Source: Coniferiporia sulphurascens (lineage: Eukaryota > Basidiomycota > Agaricomycetes > Hymenochaetales > Hymenochaetaceae). From it: a stretch of DNA of 64,000 bases. Below are positions 1 through 11,243 of this stretch, in pieces. Both the position numbers and the translations under genes were made by a program. The stretch spans positions 868,001 through 932,000 of the forward strand of contig NBBA01000001.1 in the NCBI GenBank assembly GCA_002794785.1, written 5' to 3'. The first letter of the stretch is position 1. Every line of letters begins with the position of its first letter. Below the pieces are notes generated by a model that saw only the letters and a program-made list of their open reading frames with translations, searched no databases and was not told where the DNA came from.

Positions 1-94
1 ACAAAAGATTGCCAGAGTCATCTTTCATCCACCCATCATCATCAATACTGTTTGAGAAAAATTCTTTTCCCACCTTGGAAGCTGTTACTGAACT

Positions 95-833
95 GTTCAC
101 ATCCCATATCCTCAGGGTGTTGTCACGTGAGCCAGAGACAATATGGCTTCCATCAGGGGAGTAAGGCAACAGACCTCACCCAGTCTGAATGGCCTGTGAG
201 GGGCTCTCCCACAGGACTCCCAGTCTCTGAGCACTATCCCATGATCCTCTTCAGGGTGCTGTCATCTGAGCTGGAGACAATATGCCTTCCATCAGGGGAG
301 TAAGCAACAGATCTCACATAATCTGAATGGCCTGTGAGGGGCTCTCCCAAAGGCCTCCCAGTCAGAGCATCCCAGATCCTCAGGGTGCTGTCATCTGAGC
401 TGGAGACAATATGCCTTCCATCAGGGGAGTAAGCAACAGACCTCACATGGTCTGAATGGCCTGTGAGGGGCTCTCCTGCAGGACTCCCAGTCTGAGCATC
501 CCATATCCTCAGGGTCATGTCACGTGAGCCAGAGACAATATGGCTTCCATCAGGGGAGTAGGCAACACAATTGACATTATCTGAATGTCCTGTGAGGGGC
601 TCACCCACAGGACTCCCAGTCTGAGCATCCCATATCCTCAGGGTGTTGTCAGATGAGCCAGAGACAATATGCCTTCCATCAGGGGAGTAGGCAACAGACC
701 AGACAGCCTCTGAATGGCCTGTGAGGGGCTCTCCCACAGGACTCCCAGTCTGAGCATCCCAGATCCTCAGGGTGCTGTCATTTGAGCCAGACACAATATG
801 CCTTCCATCAGGGGAAAAAGCAACAGCATCAAT
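95..833 (-). repeat. Tandem WD40-coding repeats, about 129 bp each, six units
   Basis: Six units of 43 codons (about 833–705, 704–576, 575–447, 446–318, 317–181, 180–95) are nearly identical at DNA level. Differences concentrate in a few codons: the first three residues of each unit and the two residues around the conserved Asp after SGS/SSS. This matches the high-internal-conservation WD40 arrays known from fungal NLRs, in which the variable positions lie on one face of the propeller. The fifth unit carries several 1–3 nt insertions and the sixth a single extra base. Confidence 0.85.
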
Positions 834-1067
834 AGAACTATCTGTATTAGATGTCCATAGACTTGTATTCCAGTTATTCTCCTTTCCTGAAATAATAAGA
901 GGTTGGTTGGAAAAGCATGGATACAACTGCTTGGCTACAGAGCTCTCTGTAGGAGCCCAAGATAGTGCTGAGATGTAGAGGTGGGGAGTACTGATAGATA
1001 TTGGTGTGTAGTTTGCAGTCACTAATCTGTACAAGTCATGGGCAATAGCAGATGGTGTCCCAGACAA

Positions 1068-1128
1068 CTATTCACAGAGTAGTACTTGTTGAGAATGAGT
1101 CCATGTAAAATACTGCAGATGAACATAC
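1068..1128 (-). other. 61-bp intron between NACHT and WD40 parts of the NLR-like gene
   Basis: On the minus strand the segment starts GTATGT and ends AG, with a possible branch site CTCAT/TACTAC inside. Reading through it gives a stop; removing it joins FSKWDK to LSGTPSAIAHD in one frame, as expected for the linker between NACHT and WD40 regions. It therefore replaces what looks at first sight like a frameshift. Confidence 0.8.
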
Positions 1129-4040
1129 CTTATCCCATTTTGAGAACTTCTCTAAGATATCTATGCCTGATTTCACTTGCCCCATGATGCTCAGACATTC
1201 CAGCCAAAATAAGATTTTTGGACAGCAAAATAAATCATCCAATTGCTCTTGCAATTTCACATTATTCATATCCAATCTAGAGCTATCAAGATGATTCATC
1301 CAATAGAGGCAGCTGTACTGCAAGTGCTGTGGAATCTGCAGGGTAATCCTGTCCTGGAGGTCTGTAATAGCACTGTTTGGTAGATATGGTGTGTCCATGT
1401 TACAGATATTAAATCTCAGCTGAGTAGACATGATTTCCAAGCTCCTTGTAGTCATGATAGAGTCTATAGAGCTGGGCACGGTCCAATAGACATCAGAGCG
1501 CATCTCAGAACTCATGAAATCAAGGAAAGATGGATGGCAAACATGGATTGCACCATTTTGACTTTCATCTCTGTACAAAACAGCTTGAAGCCTGTCAATA
1601 GTACTCTTGACAACTGTATGGCTCAAGTTGGCTTGGTAAGCTGCCAGGAACTGAAAAAGTGCATCTTCAGGGAGTGGCCTGTTTTTAGCTGTGCAGATGA
1701 TTACACTGAGCACTGTTTTCACTATCTGTGCATTCCTATTTGACTTTGTGGATGTTCCTTTGAGAACAAGAGTATAAATAATATCAAGTTCAGATTCTTG
1801 GCTGCCTGCTGAGTTTTGGGAGAGGAGCTTGGAGATTGCATATTGCTTGTCAATCTCCCCATCAATATAACGAAAGGCAGTGAAAATCCAGATGAATAGC
1901 CCTGATGCCTTGGATGCAAGGTCTTTCATCTGATTCTCCAATAGTTCTACTTTGTATTTCTCAGCACAGGATTTGGTGTATATCAGAATATCCTTCTCCA
2001 CATTGCCTGATATAATGTCAACATTGATGTCTAGAACAACCGGTCCTGCCGCAGAGCTAAGAAAGACCTTCTGGAGCTCTGGTAGAGGCCTGCTGGTAAT
2101 GAATACCTTGAGCCACGGAACAACATTGGCTATATTCAAAAGCATCTCAGCCAGTTTAGACCTTGAACCTGAATCACCACTTTCATCCAGTGCATCAATG
2201 ACAACGACCAGAGACTTTGGCGGCGTGTCCTCAGGAGTAGCAGCCAAGGCACTCAGAATCTCCTTAAACAAGAGCTCAAATTGCCATTCCAAGCTTTTTG
2301 TGACTCTAAGCTCATCCTTCCCCTTCACAGCAGAAAGAACAAGTATACGGTACGCCATATACCACTTAGATATATCATACGCCAGAGTGGGCATGACATT
2401 CTTCGGCTCACGACATTCTGGATCATCTCTCTTGCAGAAGAAACATCCAGCAAGCTGCTGCCGCCCCCGGAACATATGCGCAACCGAGTTCGCAATTGCA
2501 CTCTTCCCAGATCCTGCCACACCATGCAACCACAGAAGCTTCGACTCAGAAGCAGCCCATGCCTCAACCTTCTCCAAAACACCAATACGTGTCCCTTCCA
2601 AGCACATCTTTCCGATATCGTAACTAGCCTGCCCCGCGGGGTGCAACGACCGTAGCTGAATGTCCTCCACATGGCTCTCTGACATCCAATGTCAACAGTA
2701 CCGTAACTTGACATACATTTTGCTTACCTGTACTGATCACGGCTCTCCAGACCTCCATCTTAACACTCCAGTCATAACCAGCTTTCAGCCTTTCGAAATC
2801 ACTCTTCAGTGAATCTATCTCATCTTTCTTAGACGAAAACAGGTCTCCTGAGAGACAGTTCAGTATTCAAAACAGTAGATGGTAGACATCCAATGCACCT
2901 AGCATTCCCTTTCCCGAATACTCAACGACGAACCCCGAAATCTTGCAGAAAAGCTCCAACATCTCCTTCATCGTCTGCTGGATCCTATCGTTCCTGATAT
3001 GGTCATGACTGTCGCCGATAAATGGCAGAAACGAGACCAAGTCCTTCATGAGATCCGCAGTCGCTTCGTGACATTCCCGCTGCCCTTTCAATTGCTATAG
3101 AGAATATTACTACGTGCATCTATGCATCGAATATATTGTCCACATTACCTCATAAAGAACGTCAACAACTTTAAAAGCTGCCCTAACAGCAGGATGAACC
3201 TAAAAAGATCTCATGCGTTAGAGAAACATTGACGTGAGAGTCGTATACTCACATCAGCCGCGAGTTCCGTAAACTTCATGAGTACGTCCAAGACTTTTCC
3301 TGCCGTGCCGAGGGACTCCAGGAGAACTTTCTTGTTTCCAACCGCAGTCTGCGCGTCTTTCGCAAGACGTTGGACGAGTTCATTGGTCTTTCTGGTATGT
3401 CAGCACCGCGCGAGGTGTTTAGACAGATGGATCACTCACCGCCGACACGAACAATAGGTTCGCGAGGACTCCTCCGTTTGCGGCTGTTGAATTTTAGAAA
3501 AAAGTATTCCGCGTCGATCGACTAGAATGACATACCCTCCACAGAGACGATTCCCCCTCCATTGACGTTCGCAGATGTGACATTTAATTCGAAGACTGTA
3601 GTGTCTTTGTTTCGGGATGTCCTGTGAACCTCTTCGACCTGAATGGAAAGGTCCGTGGGCACTGGAATACGGCTGTCGCTCTGTTAGCAATAGGACATCG
3701 GACTGGCCGCCTGAGATTGCACTTACAGGTAGTTGGCGAGGACCCATTTTACGGGACCACCCTTTCCAAAGCGTATGGACTTGCGCGAGTCCTCGCCGGA
3801 CTTGAGTTTGACGAAAAGCGGACGTGCCGGACGGTTGCCTTTGAAATCGATTTCGACTTCTACGAAAGCAATTTGGACATGAGTCCGAGGCTAGTGCAAA
3901 CTTTCGCGAACTACAAGTTACCAGTAAGGTACAAGACCCTGCGCGTCGCAATTGCAAAGATCAAAATCAACATAGACGTTTAGTGCAGCAGCGTCAACTC
4001 ACTCTTGATTGATAACAGTATTGATTTCAGATTGCGACAT

Positions 4041-6520
4041 GTTGGTTCAATTAGTTTGGTTGAGTTGCCAGCGACTTGTGCGAGACGATGATGGTGGTCA
4101 AGAGCGAGTTGCGAGCACAGGTCGCTATCGATGGACTGAATGTCTGGGAAGGCGTGGACTCGGATGCCTCCGCCAGATCACGGCATCTTCCCCGTCCAAT
4201 GGACAGCCGTGCCGCAATGCATCCACGTGGTGATCTGTAATCAGACACCGGTGAGACGGTACTGGGGACAGAATCCAGCGAGTCTCGTTAATACTGTAAC
4301 TAGACCAGTTAGGCAATGTCAGGAACTTGGAGGGACCCTTTTCCAAGTTTACAGAGAGAGTCCCAGTTTGGCGAGCGTCTCCGGCGAACGGCTGATACCC
4401 CAGCTTGGGTTTGAACGACTTGGTGAAAAGCAAGTTGCAAACGCATGAAGGCGCGAATCGTACATATCAAAGATAAACGCTATAGGTTGATATACGAGGT
4501 AAGAGCAGTCGGAAACAGGACCGAGATGTGCAGAGTGGCTTATCCTCTGACACCAAATACCACAGAAAAGGTTAAGCTCGCATCATTAGGAATTATACGG
4601 ATCGGTGCAGAGGAAGAGATCAAGTAGCGGCGGAGGGAGTCTCATATTAGTGGGCAGACTGTTGAAAACAATCGCGGAAAGAAATGAAGGGCCGAATGCG
4701 ATTACAACAGGGTAGGATATTCTCCAACATTCGTTCCTTTCCATGTAAAACGCGCAGTTGAGCCTCGTCTTGTCGACTGCACAACGAGGCCATCGTAGGA
4801 AAGGGAAAACAAGGAAACAAGGAAATCCAATAATGTTAGATAGTATAGTACAATGCCCCGCCGTGTGACCTACTCCTCTGCAGCCGTACCTGCGCACAGT
4901 GATACTTGTCTGCCTTTTGTCCGGGTTATAATCATTGATCCGCTCCTCGCATGGCGTACGCGACCAAGGGAGCGAAAGTACCTGTACGCCCGTGTGTCCA
5001 CGCCTCTTCTCTCAGATGACACGAATGCTCTCGTCCGGAAACGAGGAGGTGCTGAGTATGGATTACGGGTATGGATTGTATTGAATGGCGTGGATGGAGC
5101 TGCGTCGTAGCGTGCAGGGGACAAACGACCCCCGGTATGATTTGAGGACAGCCGAATGCAAGACGTTAGACAGAGACGTCGCCGGGGACAACTGATTCGG
5201 GACTGGTCGCGTGTGACTTCCAAAGTCCCTATTTCTTCAGCTTCCGCTCACATACACAAGCGTACTCGTAGCTTAGAAACAGGCAGACTCTTTCGTCTTG
5301 AGGTACAATCGAAAACCACTGCCATAAGTTTGTTGTTGCATATCCTTGAAGACCCAAGCCTGAGCGAAGGATGGACATTCCAACGGGAGTAGATGGACAC
5401 GCATGTATGGAAAACGAATTGAAACTGTGATTCGACGAGCACTGGGTGCATCTGCGTCGAGAGGATGCCCTAGTCCCGACACGGCCGTACGGACAATTTC
5501 CCACACGGCGCATGCGCATCTCCTCGACTAATATGCGGTGTTGTCTTTATCTCCCGCGTGCATGCGCCCCAACATACATTTGCCATAACCATACGACAAC
5601 AGTGGTGCATGGTTCCCGTGAGTGAGTGAAAGCTGCCAGCGCTCAGCGAAGCAACATGAGGTAGCTCGCAGCAGGGAATACGAGCCGCACGTTCGGTCTT
5701 CGGGTTCGGGTTGGCATTGACCAGCGTCCCTAGACCACGGTGTCTTTCCTCGGTCGAGCTCTCCGACAGCATACCGCTTCCCTCTTCAGTGGAGCATGCA
5801 TAATGCGACTTGGCTAGCTTCCACGGGGTGATTTGCAGTATGGCGAGCGTTATAGGCGCAGATGACAAAATGTACGAGTTCAGGAGACACCCGCATGTAG
5901 CTTCAAATGCCATTGCGCTTTTCCTGGAAACAAAAAATCTAGAACATCCCGCAATTTAACAGACGTTACATACAGTTCATTTTTTGACAGTCCGTAACCC
6001 GAAAGAACTCAAGATGAGCTCACCGTCAACCCTGCCTCTCGTCTTCCAAGCTTGACTCCAACCCCGGCGCTTATATCACAAGTTATGTGCCCCTCGGCGA
6101 GTCAGCGAGTCAGCGGTCAGCACCAACCGCTCGGCGACGGAGCATCGCGTTCTAGCTCATTTGCCGAATAGGTGCTTGAGGGACCACAAACATGGGCGGG
6201 GAGCAGGGGTACACGGATGGAGCTCGCGATTATTTGCAATCGTGGGAAATAGGTCCTGGTCATCGGGCCCAGACGGGCCGGAGTCTGGACGCCACAACTT
6301 GGAAGCCTCCGAGTTAGAACTTAGCAGAACTGACAAAATAACTCGCTTGCTAACAGAAATGCGAGAGTCAGGGTATCCTACGAACGATCTCTTCCTCTCG
6401 TACTCGCAACGATTCCACGTCCCTCATAAATTCTCGTTTGTTATGGTTGGCCAATTCGACTGTACAGTTACTACAGTACACTGCGGCCTGGCATAGCGAT
6501 CATTACTCTACAAGGGAAAT
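4041..6520. other. Intergenic stretch with no supportable gene
   Basis: Open frames here (for example minus 5913–5470, and short plus frames at 4140–4627 and 6161–6496) show no domain, no intron logic and no family resemblance I recognise. It probably holds the promoter of the NLR-like gene at its left end. I see no clear repeat or RNA gene. Confidence 0.5.
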
Positions 6521-6740
6521 CGTGGTCGAAAGAAGACTATCTGTGCGTTTTATCCGGAGTGCATTCCCTGTGCCCCGGAAGATCAAGGCCTGGTTTATGG
6601 GCGCGCTCTTTTCACTTACTGAGCACTTGATTCATCAATTCCGGTGATTCATTCAAACGCCGCTTCAGAATCATACACTATATGAACAAGGGCGTCAGGC
6701 TCACATGCTCAACCTCCTCCTTCTTGCACACTCTCACAGT
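6521..6740 (+). promoter_or_regulatory. Upstream region of F-box-like gene 1, duplicated at 11023–11243
   Basis: About 220 bp directly before the ATG is closely similar to 11023–11243 before F-box-like gene 3. The shared elements include CGCCGCTTCAGAATCAT, a TATA-like stretch (CTATATGAA, about 6680) and a following GGCGTCAGGCTCACATG-type block. The same order (CGCTTCA, TATA, GGC-TCAAGCTC) recurs before the copies at 47285, 56875 and 59916, suggesting a family core promoter. Confidence 0.6.
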
Positions 6741-7829
6741 ATGGACAAGTGCTCTACGGATGTCGCCATTCTCATTTTCGACTACGCGTGTGCCAGCGAC
6801 CTTGGGAGTACGGCACGCAGGTTGGGATTAGTGTCAAAATACTTCCGCTCGATAGCGGAGCCGCTCGAGTTTCGCGCCCTTGTAATTGCCGGTCCAGATC
6901 AATTAAATTGTGTTCTTGCGAGGCTGAAGAGGTTGCAAGAGGCCCGACTTTCCGGGTCTATGATGGGTGGAGCCGGGGTCAACATCCAACACCTATTTGT
7001 CTGCGACTTGAAAATGGAGCACGCATTGGCGTTAGACTCAAAGCCCACCACGCCTGAGGATCGTTTTTGCGACGATTTCTGGGAAACCCGCGAGGGGATC
7101 GAAGCCAGCTCCTACTATCGGAACTACGGTCACAATTTCTGGAATTCTTGCTCCGCCCTCGTGCGCAGCGCCGGCGCGACTCTCGTAACGATCACCGCGC
7201 TACAATGGATATCGCTGGAGAAAGAAAGCCCTTCAATCATTTTTTCCGGAGTGCATCTCCCACGCCTCAAGACTCTTACTTTGGAACAAACCTCGAGGAT
7301 CACTAGGTCTGAAGCGGGGGGGAAACCGTTTGTCTCTCCAACGGCGCCTTCTCTGCGAAGGCTCCACCTTCTTGGAGTCGTGGTTGAGACGGTGTGGACC
7401 AGTAGGTCAACTCTGCCAGTACTAGTGCGCATTCATCCGCTGCTCGAGGATATGCACTCCCGCTATGGCGCGTTGACCCACTTGGTAATAAACGGCCAGA
7501 GGTTTTTGAACAATGTCGATATGCTCGCTGAGGTGATTCACGGTTCTGCTGGAGGTACGACAGACTCGTCCACATCGGTGAATGATACGATTCGTCAGCT
7601 TCCTGGGAAGCTGGTTTCCGCGGTGTTGCAGCTCGGTAGACTTCCCAGCTATCGCTGCGGTAATGCACAATGGGATTATGAGAGAGAGGTTCGAGACCTT
7701 ATTAACGATGTGAAGGCACTAGGAATAGATGAACTTGAAGTGCATCCCCCAACTCCGACGTTCCCTGAGGAGGGGAATAGGGAGTACGAGGTGTTACTGA
7801 CAGAGTGGAAATCCCGGGCTTTGGACTAG
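6741..7829 (+). CDS. F-box-like protein, copy 1
   Basis: Single exon, 362 aa from the MDKCSTDV start; an upstream ATG at 6705 would add 12 residues but all paralogues start at MDKCS or the like. Residues 1–50 resemble the degenerate F-box of Agaricomycete F-box-like proteins (YACASDLGSTARRLGLVSKY). Paralogue-wide blocks follow: HLFVCDLKMEHALALD, an FW…ALVRSAGATLVTIT segment, SGVHLPRLKTLTLEQ, HPLLEDMHSRYGALTHL, RQLPGKLVSAVLQL and a C-terminal EV.PPTPT..E..YEVLL block. F-box proteins usually link substrates to SCF ubiquitin ligases; partner and target are unknown here. Closest relative in the window is copy 3, including its upstream DNA. Confidence 0.8.
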   Translation: MDKCSTDVAILIFDYACASDLGSTARRLGLVSKYFRSIAEPLEFRALVIAGPDQLNCVLARLKRLQEARLSGSMMGGAGVNIQHLFVCDLKMEHALALDSKPTTPEDRFCDDFWETREGIEASSYYRNYGHNFWNSCSALVRSAGATLVTITALQWISLEKESPSIIFSGVHLPRLKTLTLEQTSRITRSEAGGKPFVSPTAPSLRRLHLLGVVVETVWTSRSTLPVLVRIHPLLEDMHSRYGALTHLVINGQRFLNNVDMLAEVIHGSAGGTTDSSTSVNDTIRQLPGKLVSAVLQLGRLPSYRCGNAQWDYEREVRDLINDVKALGIDELEVHPPTPTFPEEGNREYEVLLTEWKSRALD

Positions 7830-9247
7830 TAGGCGGATTACGAGAGGTTACTAAAGCGGGGAGGTACATAATGACTACCTGCGCGTGTACGTATAAACTA
7901 TGCCCCGTTTCTCGCCCAGTACAGAACGTTTGAGTGTAGAGATAAACAACCCTACAGCACTTCCAGAGCATACATACAGTACATCGGGGAGACGATGTCA
8001 CATTCAGATAATGATGCTTTTAATACACACTTTCTATCCCTACTTTGTCTTGCATGATAGAGTCCATGCCATTGCACAAGGTTCCATGCCCGCCGACTAC
8101 AATTCAAAGATACCACAGCTTACTTAACACAACCTCTTTTCATTTTGACACTCATGTAGTCCCGCGTAGCCCTGTCTTTCTATAGTGGGGGACCCACGTA
8201 TCAGTTCATGATTGTAATGACTCTCCGTATCGGAAACTCGGTGGAAGTTCCCAAAGTGTATACACGTGTGTATACTACATAAATTTGGGATTTAGGCCTA
8301 GGCTGACATGTTCGGAATTGTGGGTGTACTACGAAGTAGCCGCAATGGCGGCACACTCGCACGTATGCTGTGTCTAGAGTTGATTGATACTCCGACGCCG
8401 GTAATACGATACTCCGACACTCCGACACTCCGACGGGCACTGGCACGCGTCGACGGTCTGATATCAGGCGTGTTTTATTTCTTGCTGGTTATAGGATTTG
8501 GGATGGAATTTTTGTCGTCAGAGCTCAGAGCGGGTCAAGGCATACAATGTTCGTGTGTTTATTTTGCGAAGTTGACGGACTAGAGTGCGTCACAGCCACT
8601 GGGAGGGAGGGATGTTCCCAATTCCAATCGCGCCGCCTCGCTTCTGAGCTGAATGGAATTTTGTTTTGTTCTCCAGTGGTACGAGTCGCCCCCGGACGTA
8701 CTGAAAGTTGAAATCTAACGAACAGACCGGATAGCATAACGAGAGGCAAATAATGACTCAGTGAGAATCTGAGTTCCAGCGTATTAATTTCAACCCGCTA
8801 TCGGAGACTTGATAGCGTCCAACCCTGAGTGTTATCCCTTCTCTCATTCATCTACTGTCAATCCTTTTTGCATGTAAATTCCTTGCGGGCCTTGATAAGC
8901 CTGACGACGACAGGTATCAGGCGATCGTTTGACGGTGCCTATCTCCCCATCCTCTAAGTCGCGGTAGCCCGGGAGATAACTCGGGGTTTGCGAAAGAGCG
9001 TAAGCAAGTCCGTAATAGCTGCGCGGTGGAACGGAAAAAAAGACTACGGATTAGCACAAGCGCGTGTTCGTAACGGTGTTTGAGCGCAGCTAGCCGCTTC
9101 CCTTTTTCGCACATTCCGGAACTACCCGGTGCACAGGCGGCGCTATCATCGTTTTCAAGTCGAACATCACTCCGTTACAGCCAGTACATGCAAGTTGTCG
9201 GTTGGACGAAGGCTTGGAAGCTTCCATCTAAACCCAGTCCCCTCAGC
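7830..9247. other. Intergenic stretch between F-box-like copies 1 and 2
   Basis: No gene seen. The first ~130 bp after copy 1 resemble the 3' flank of copy 3 (12335–12520). There is a near-palindrome GTATACACGTGTGTATAC around 8255–8275 and a short run of ACTCCGAC units near 8390–8435. Frames at 8201–8749 are uninformative. Confidence 0.45.
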
Positions 9248-10312
9248 ATGGATAAATGCTCGGCGGAGCTCATCGCACTCATAACCGAGTATGCATGCGC
9301 CGACGATTTCGGGACGACGGCGCGCAGATTAGGTCTGGTGTCCAAATACTTCCGCACTCTTGCAGAGCCTCTCGAGTTTCGCGCACTTGCGATCGCGGGC
9401 CCGAAGTGACTCGAAACTACGTTCTCTAGGCTAAAGAGGGCACGGGCCGTCCTCTCCTCGGAACACAAGTCGAGTCAGCATAAGATCGACGTCAGACACC
9501 TCTTCATATGTGAATACGATGCTAAAGACGCAGTGGAGTTGGATACGCCCGCTTACGATTTTGATAACCTGAAGCTCAGCGCAGTGCGGACGTACTATAA
9601 CGATTACGCTACCGAATATTGGGAGCTTGTCAACACTCTTCTCCTTGGCGTTGGCGAGACGCTTGTAACCCTAACCGTGTTGCAGATAACACCTGGAACA
9701 GGACTAAGGGCGTGCGCTTCCCTCTCCGGTGTTCATCTTCCGCTCCTTAAACACCTCACTTTTAAACAAACACCGGAGTCGCTTGATTACGCGATACCGG
9801 AAAATATTTTTGCTTCTACAACGGCACGTTCGTTGCAAAAGCTCTACGTTATCGCACCGCTATTTATCCCGCCTATACACAGATTGTCGGTGGCTTCTCA
9901 TCTCCTCCGTCCCCATCCACTGCTAGTTGACGTGCACTCACGTCTTGGCGCATTAACACACTTGATCATCAGCGATGGTGGAGCTAGAGACGTCGAAGTG
10001 CTTCTGAAAGTTATTTGTGGCTCCGTCAATTTGAATGACTATTCGGAATCCGTCTCGGCGTGCATCGCGAATCATAGGTTACCCGGGAGGTTAGTCTCAG
10101 CGATATTCAAATTGGGCCGTATGCCTTCAATCGTGGATGGAAGGGAGGCCCGAGCGTATAACCATAGGATAAATGACTTCAACAAGGCCATAGAGGATCT
10201 TCACATTCATGGGCTAGACGTCCACCCTCTGACCCCGAGGCACCCCGTGAAAGGAGAGAGTGAGTTTGAGGCGTTGCTAGTTGAGTGGGAAGAAACGGCC
10301 CTTGGGCGTTAA
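9248..10312 (+). pseudogene. F-box-like protein, copy 2, interrupted by an in-frame TGA
   Basis: Starts MDKCSAELIALITEY and runs to LLVEWEETALGR in one frame, but a TGA at 9407–9409 sits where other copies read GPDQLET-like sequence. The frame after the stop keeps every family block (HLFICEY, SGVHLPLLKHLTF, HPLLVDVHSRLGALTHL, NHRLPGRLVSAIF). There is no other damage, so the loss is recent or the base is an error. Readthrough is possible but not suggested by anything visible. Confidence 0.78.
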
Positions 10313-11022
10313 TAGCGCCAGGAGCTCACGGACTGATCCAGCTGAAAATGTCTTCGATAGTGACGGCCTGGGTGTTTTTAGAAACGTTTTAGTAAACTCT
10401 CTGTACTGATGAATCCTGTGATCTACTGATTAAAATAGGGTGCGCATTAAAGGGCTGTTTCTTGTAATCTGCTGCGCGCGTTTGGCGGCACATGTGGGAA
10501 TAGAAGGCGAGCGTACCGGATATACAAAGCACCAGACGACATAACGGAAATAGCACAAATAGGTACGTACATTTTCGTACAGCAAGGTCTAGTACTAGGT
10601 ACCGGGCGTGCCTAACCATCTGATTACAGCCTGATCCAACAGTGCGACTTACTTATACATACGTAATCAGGACGACGAATTCCCTGATTCCCCTCTTCCC
10701 ACACTAGCGCTCCCAAAATATAGACGACTTACAATTGCCCTGCAGAACTCATCGCTCTCATCATCAGCTATCCACGCGCCAGAGACCTTGTGAATACGAG
10801 AAACCGAGGCAGCTAGACTGAACAGATTTTCGGAAATGGGGTCAGCACTCGACACATTGCTACCAACAAGGAGCACGCGTTGACAATGGACTGACTCCTG
10901 GCTGGCCTAGATCTATTTACGACTTCTGCCAGTGAAGCACAGGTTAAGGCACCGAAGCTAGTTCAAACGAGTGGTGACGTCATGTCGTATTCCGAGGGAC
11001 TCAATATTGTCGTTCACAACGT
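10313..11022. other. Intergenic stretch between F-box-like copies 2 and 3
   Basis: No gene or repeat seen. Short frames on both strands lack recognisable features. The right end merges into the duplicated promoter block of copy 3. Confidence 0.4.
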
Positions 11023-11243
11023 GAGCACAAAGAAGACCGTTTGTGCGTTTCATCCGGGTAATATCCCCCGTGCCTCGGAAGATCCAGATCAGATTTATGG
11101 GGACGCTCTTTTCACTTACCGTGTACCTGATTCATCAATTCCGGTGACTCATTCAAACGCCGCTTCAGAATCATTCGGTATACAGTATAACCAAGGCATC
11201 AAGCTCACATGCTCGATCTTCTCTTCTTACACACTTTCACAGT

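Larger units (their letters stand above)
1..4040 (-). pseudogene. C2-like/NACHT/WD40 NLR-like protein gene, 3' end outside window, frame broken in WD40 repeats
   Basis: Multi-exon gene. The likely start ATG at 4040 opens a 38-nt exon. Exons near 3859–3727 and 3670–3540 read like the C2-like N-terminus of basidiomycete NLR proteins. Helical exons follow (about 3390–3255, 3091–2870, 2845–2745). The NACHT exon (about 2680–1129) shows Walker A GVAGSGKS near 2520 and Walker B VVVIDALDE near 2200. A 61-bp intron (1068–1128) joins it in frame to a linker (STPHLYISALSWAP) and six WD40 repeats. Near 250 and again near 165 small insertions break the frame, but homology resumes and reaches the family-typical tail DDDGWMKDDSG before position 1. 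Family role (known): NTP-dependent oligomerising sensors, some acting in fungal non-self recognition. Whether this copy is dead or mis-assembled cannot be told here. Confidence 0.82.

Noticed and set aside
1060..1135. Apparent frameshift between the NACHT frame and the WD40 frame
   Set aside because: A 61-bp GT–AG intron (1068–1128) joins the two in frame, so no break is needed.
1952..2655. Long plus-strand frames (223 and 124 codons) opposite the NACHT exon
   Set aside because: Shadows of a well-supported minus-strand exon.
5470..5913. 147-codon minus-strand frame as a gene
   Set aside because: No domain, no signal or membrane segment beyond weak hydrophobicity, no intron pattern and no resemblance to anything known to me.
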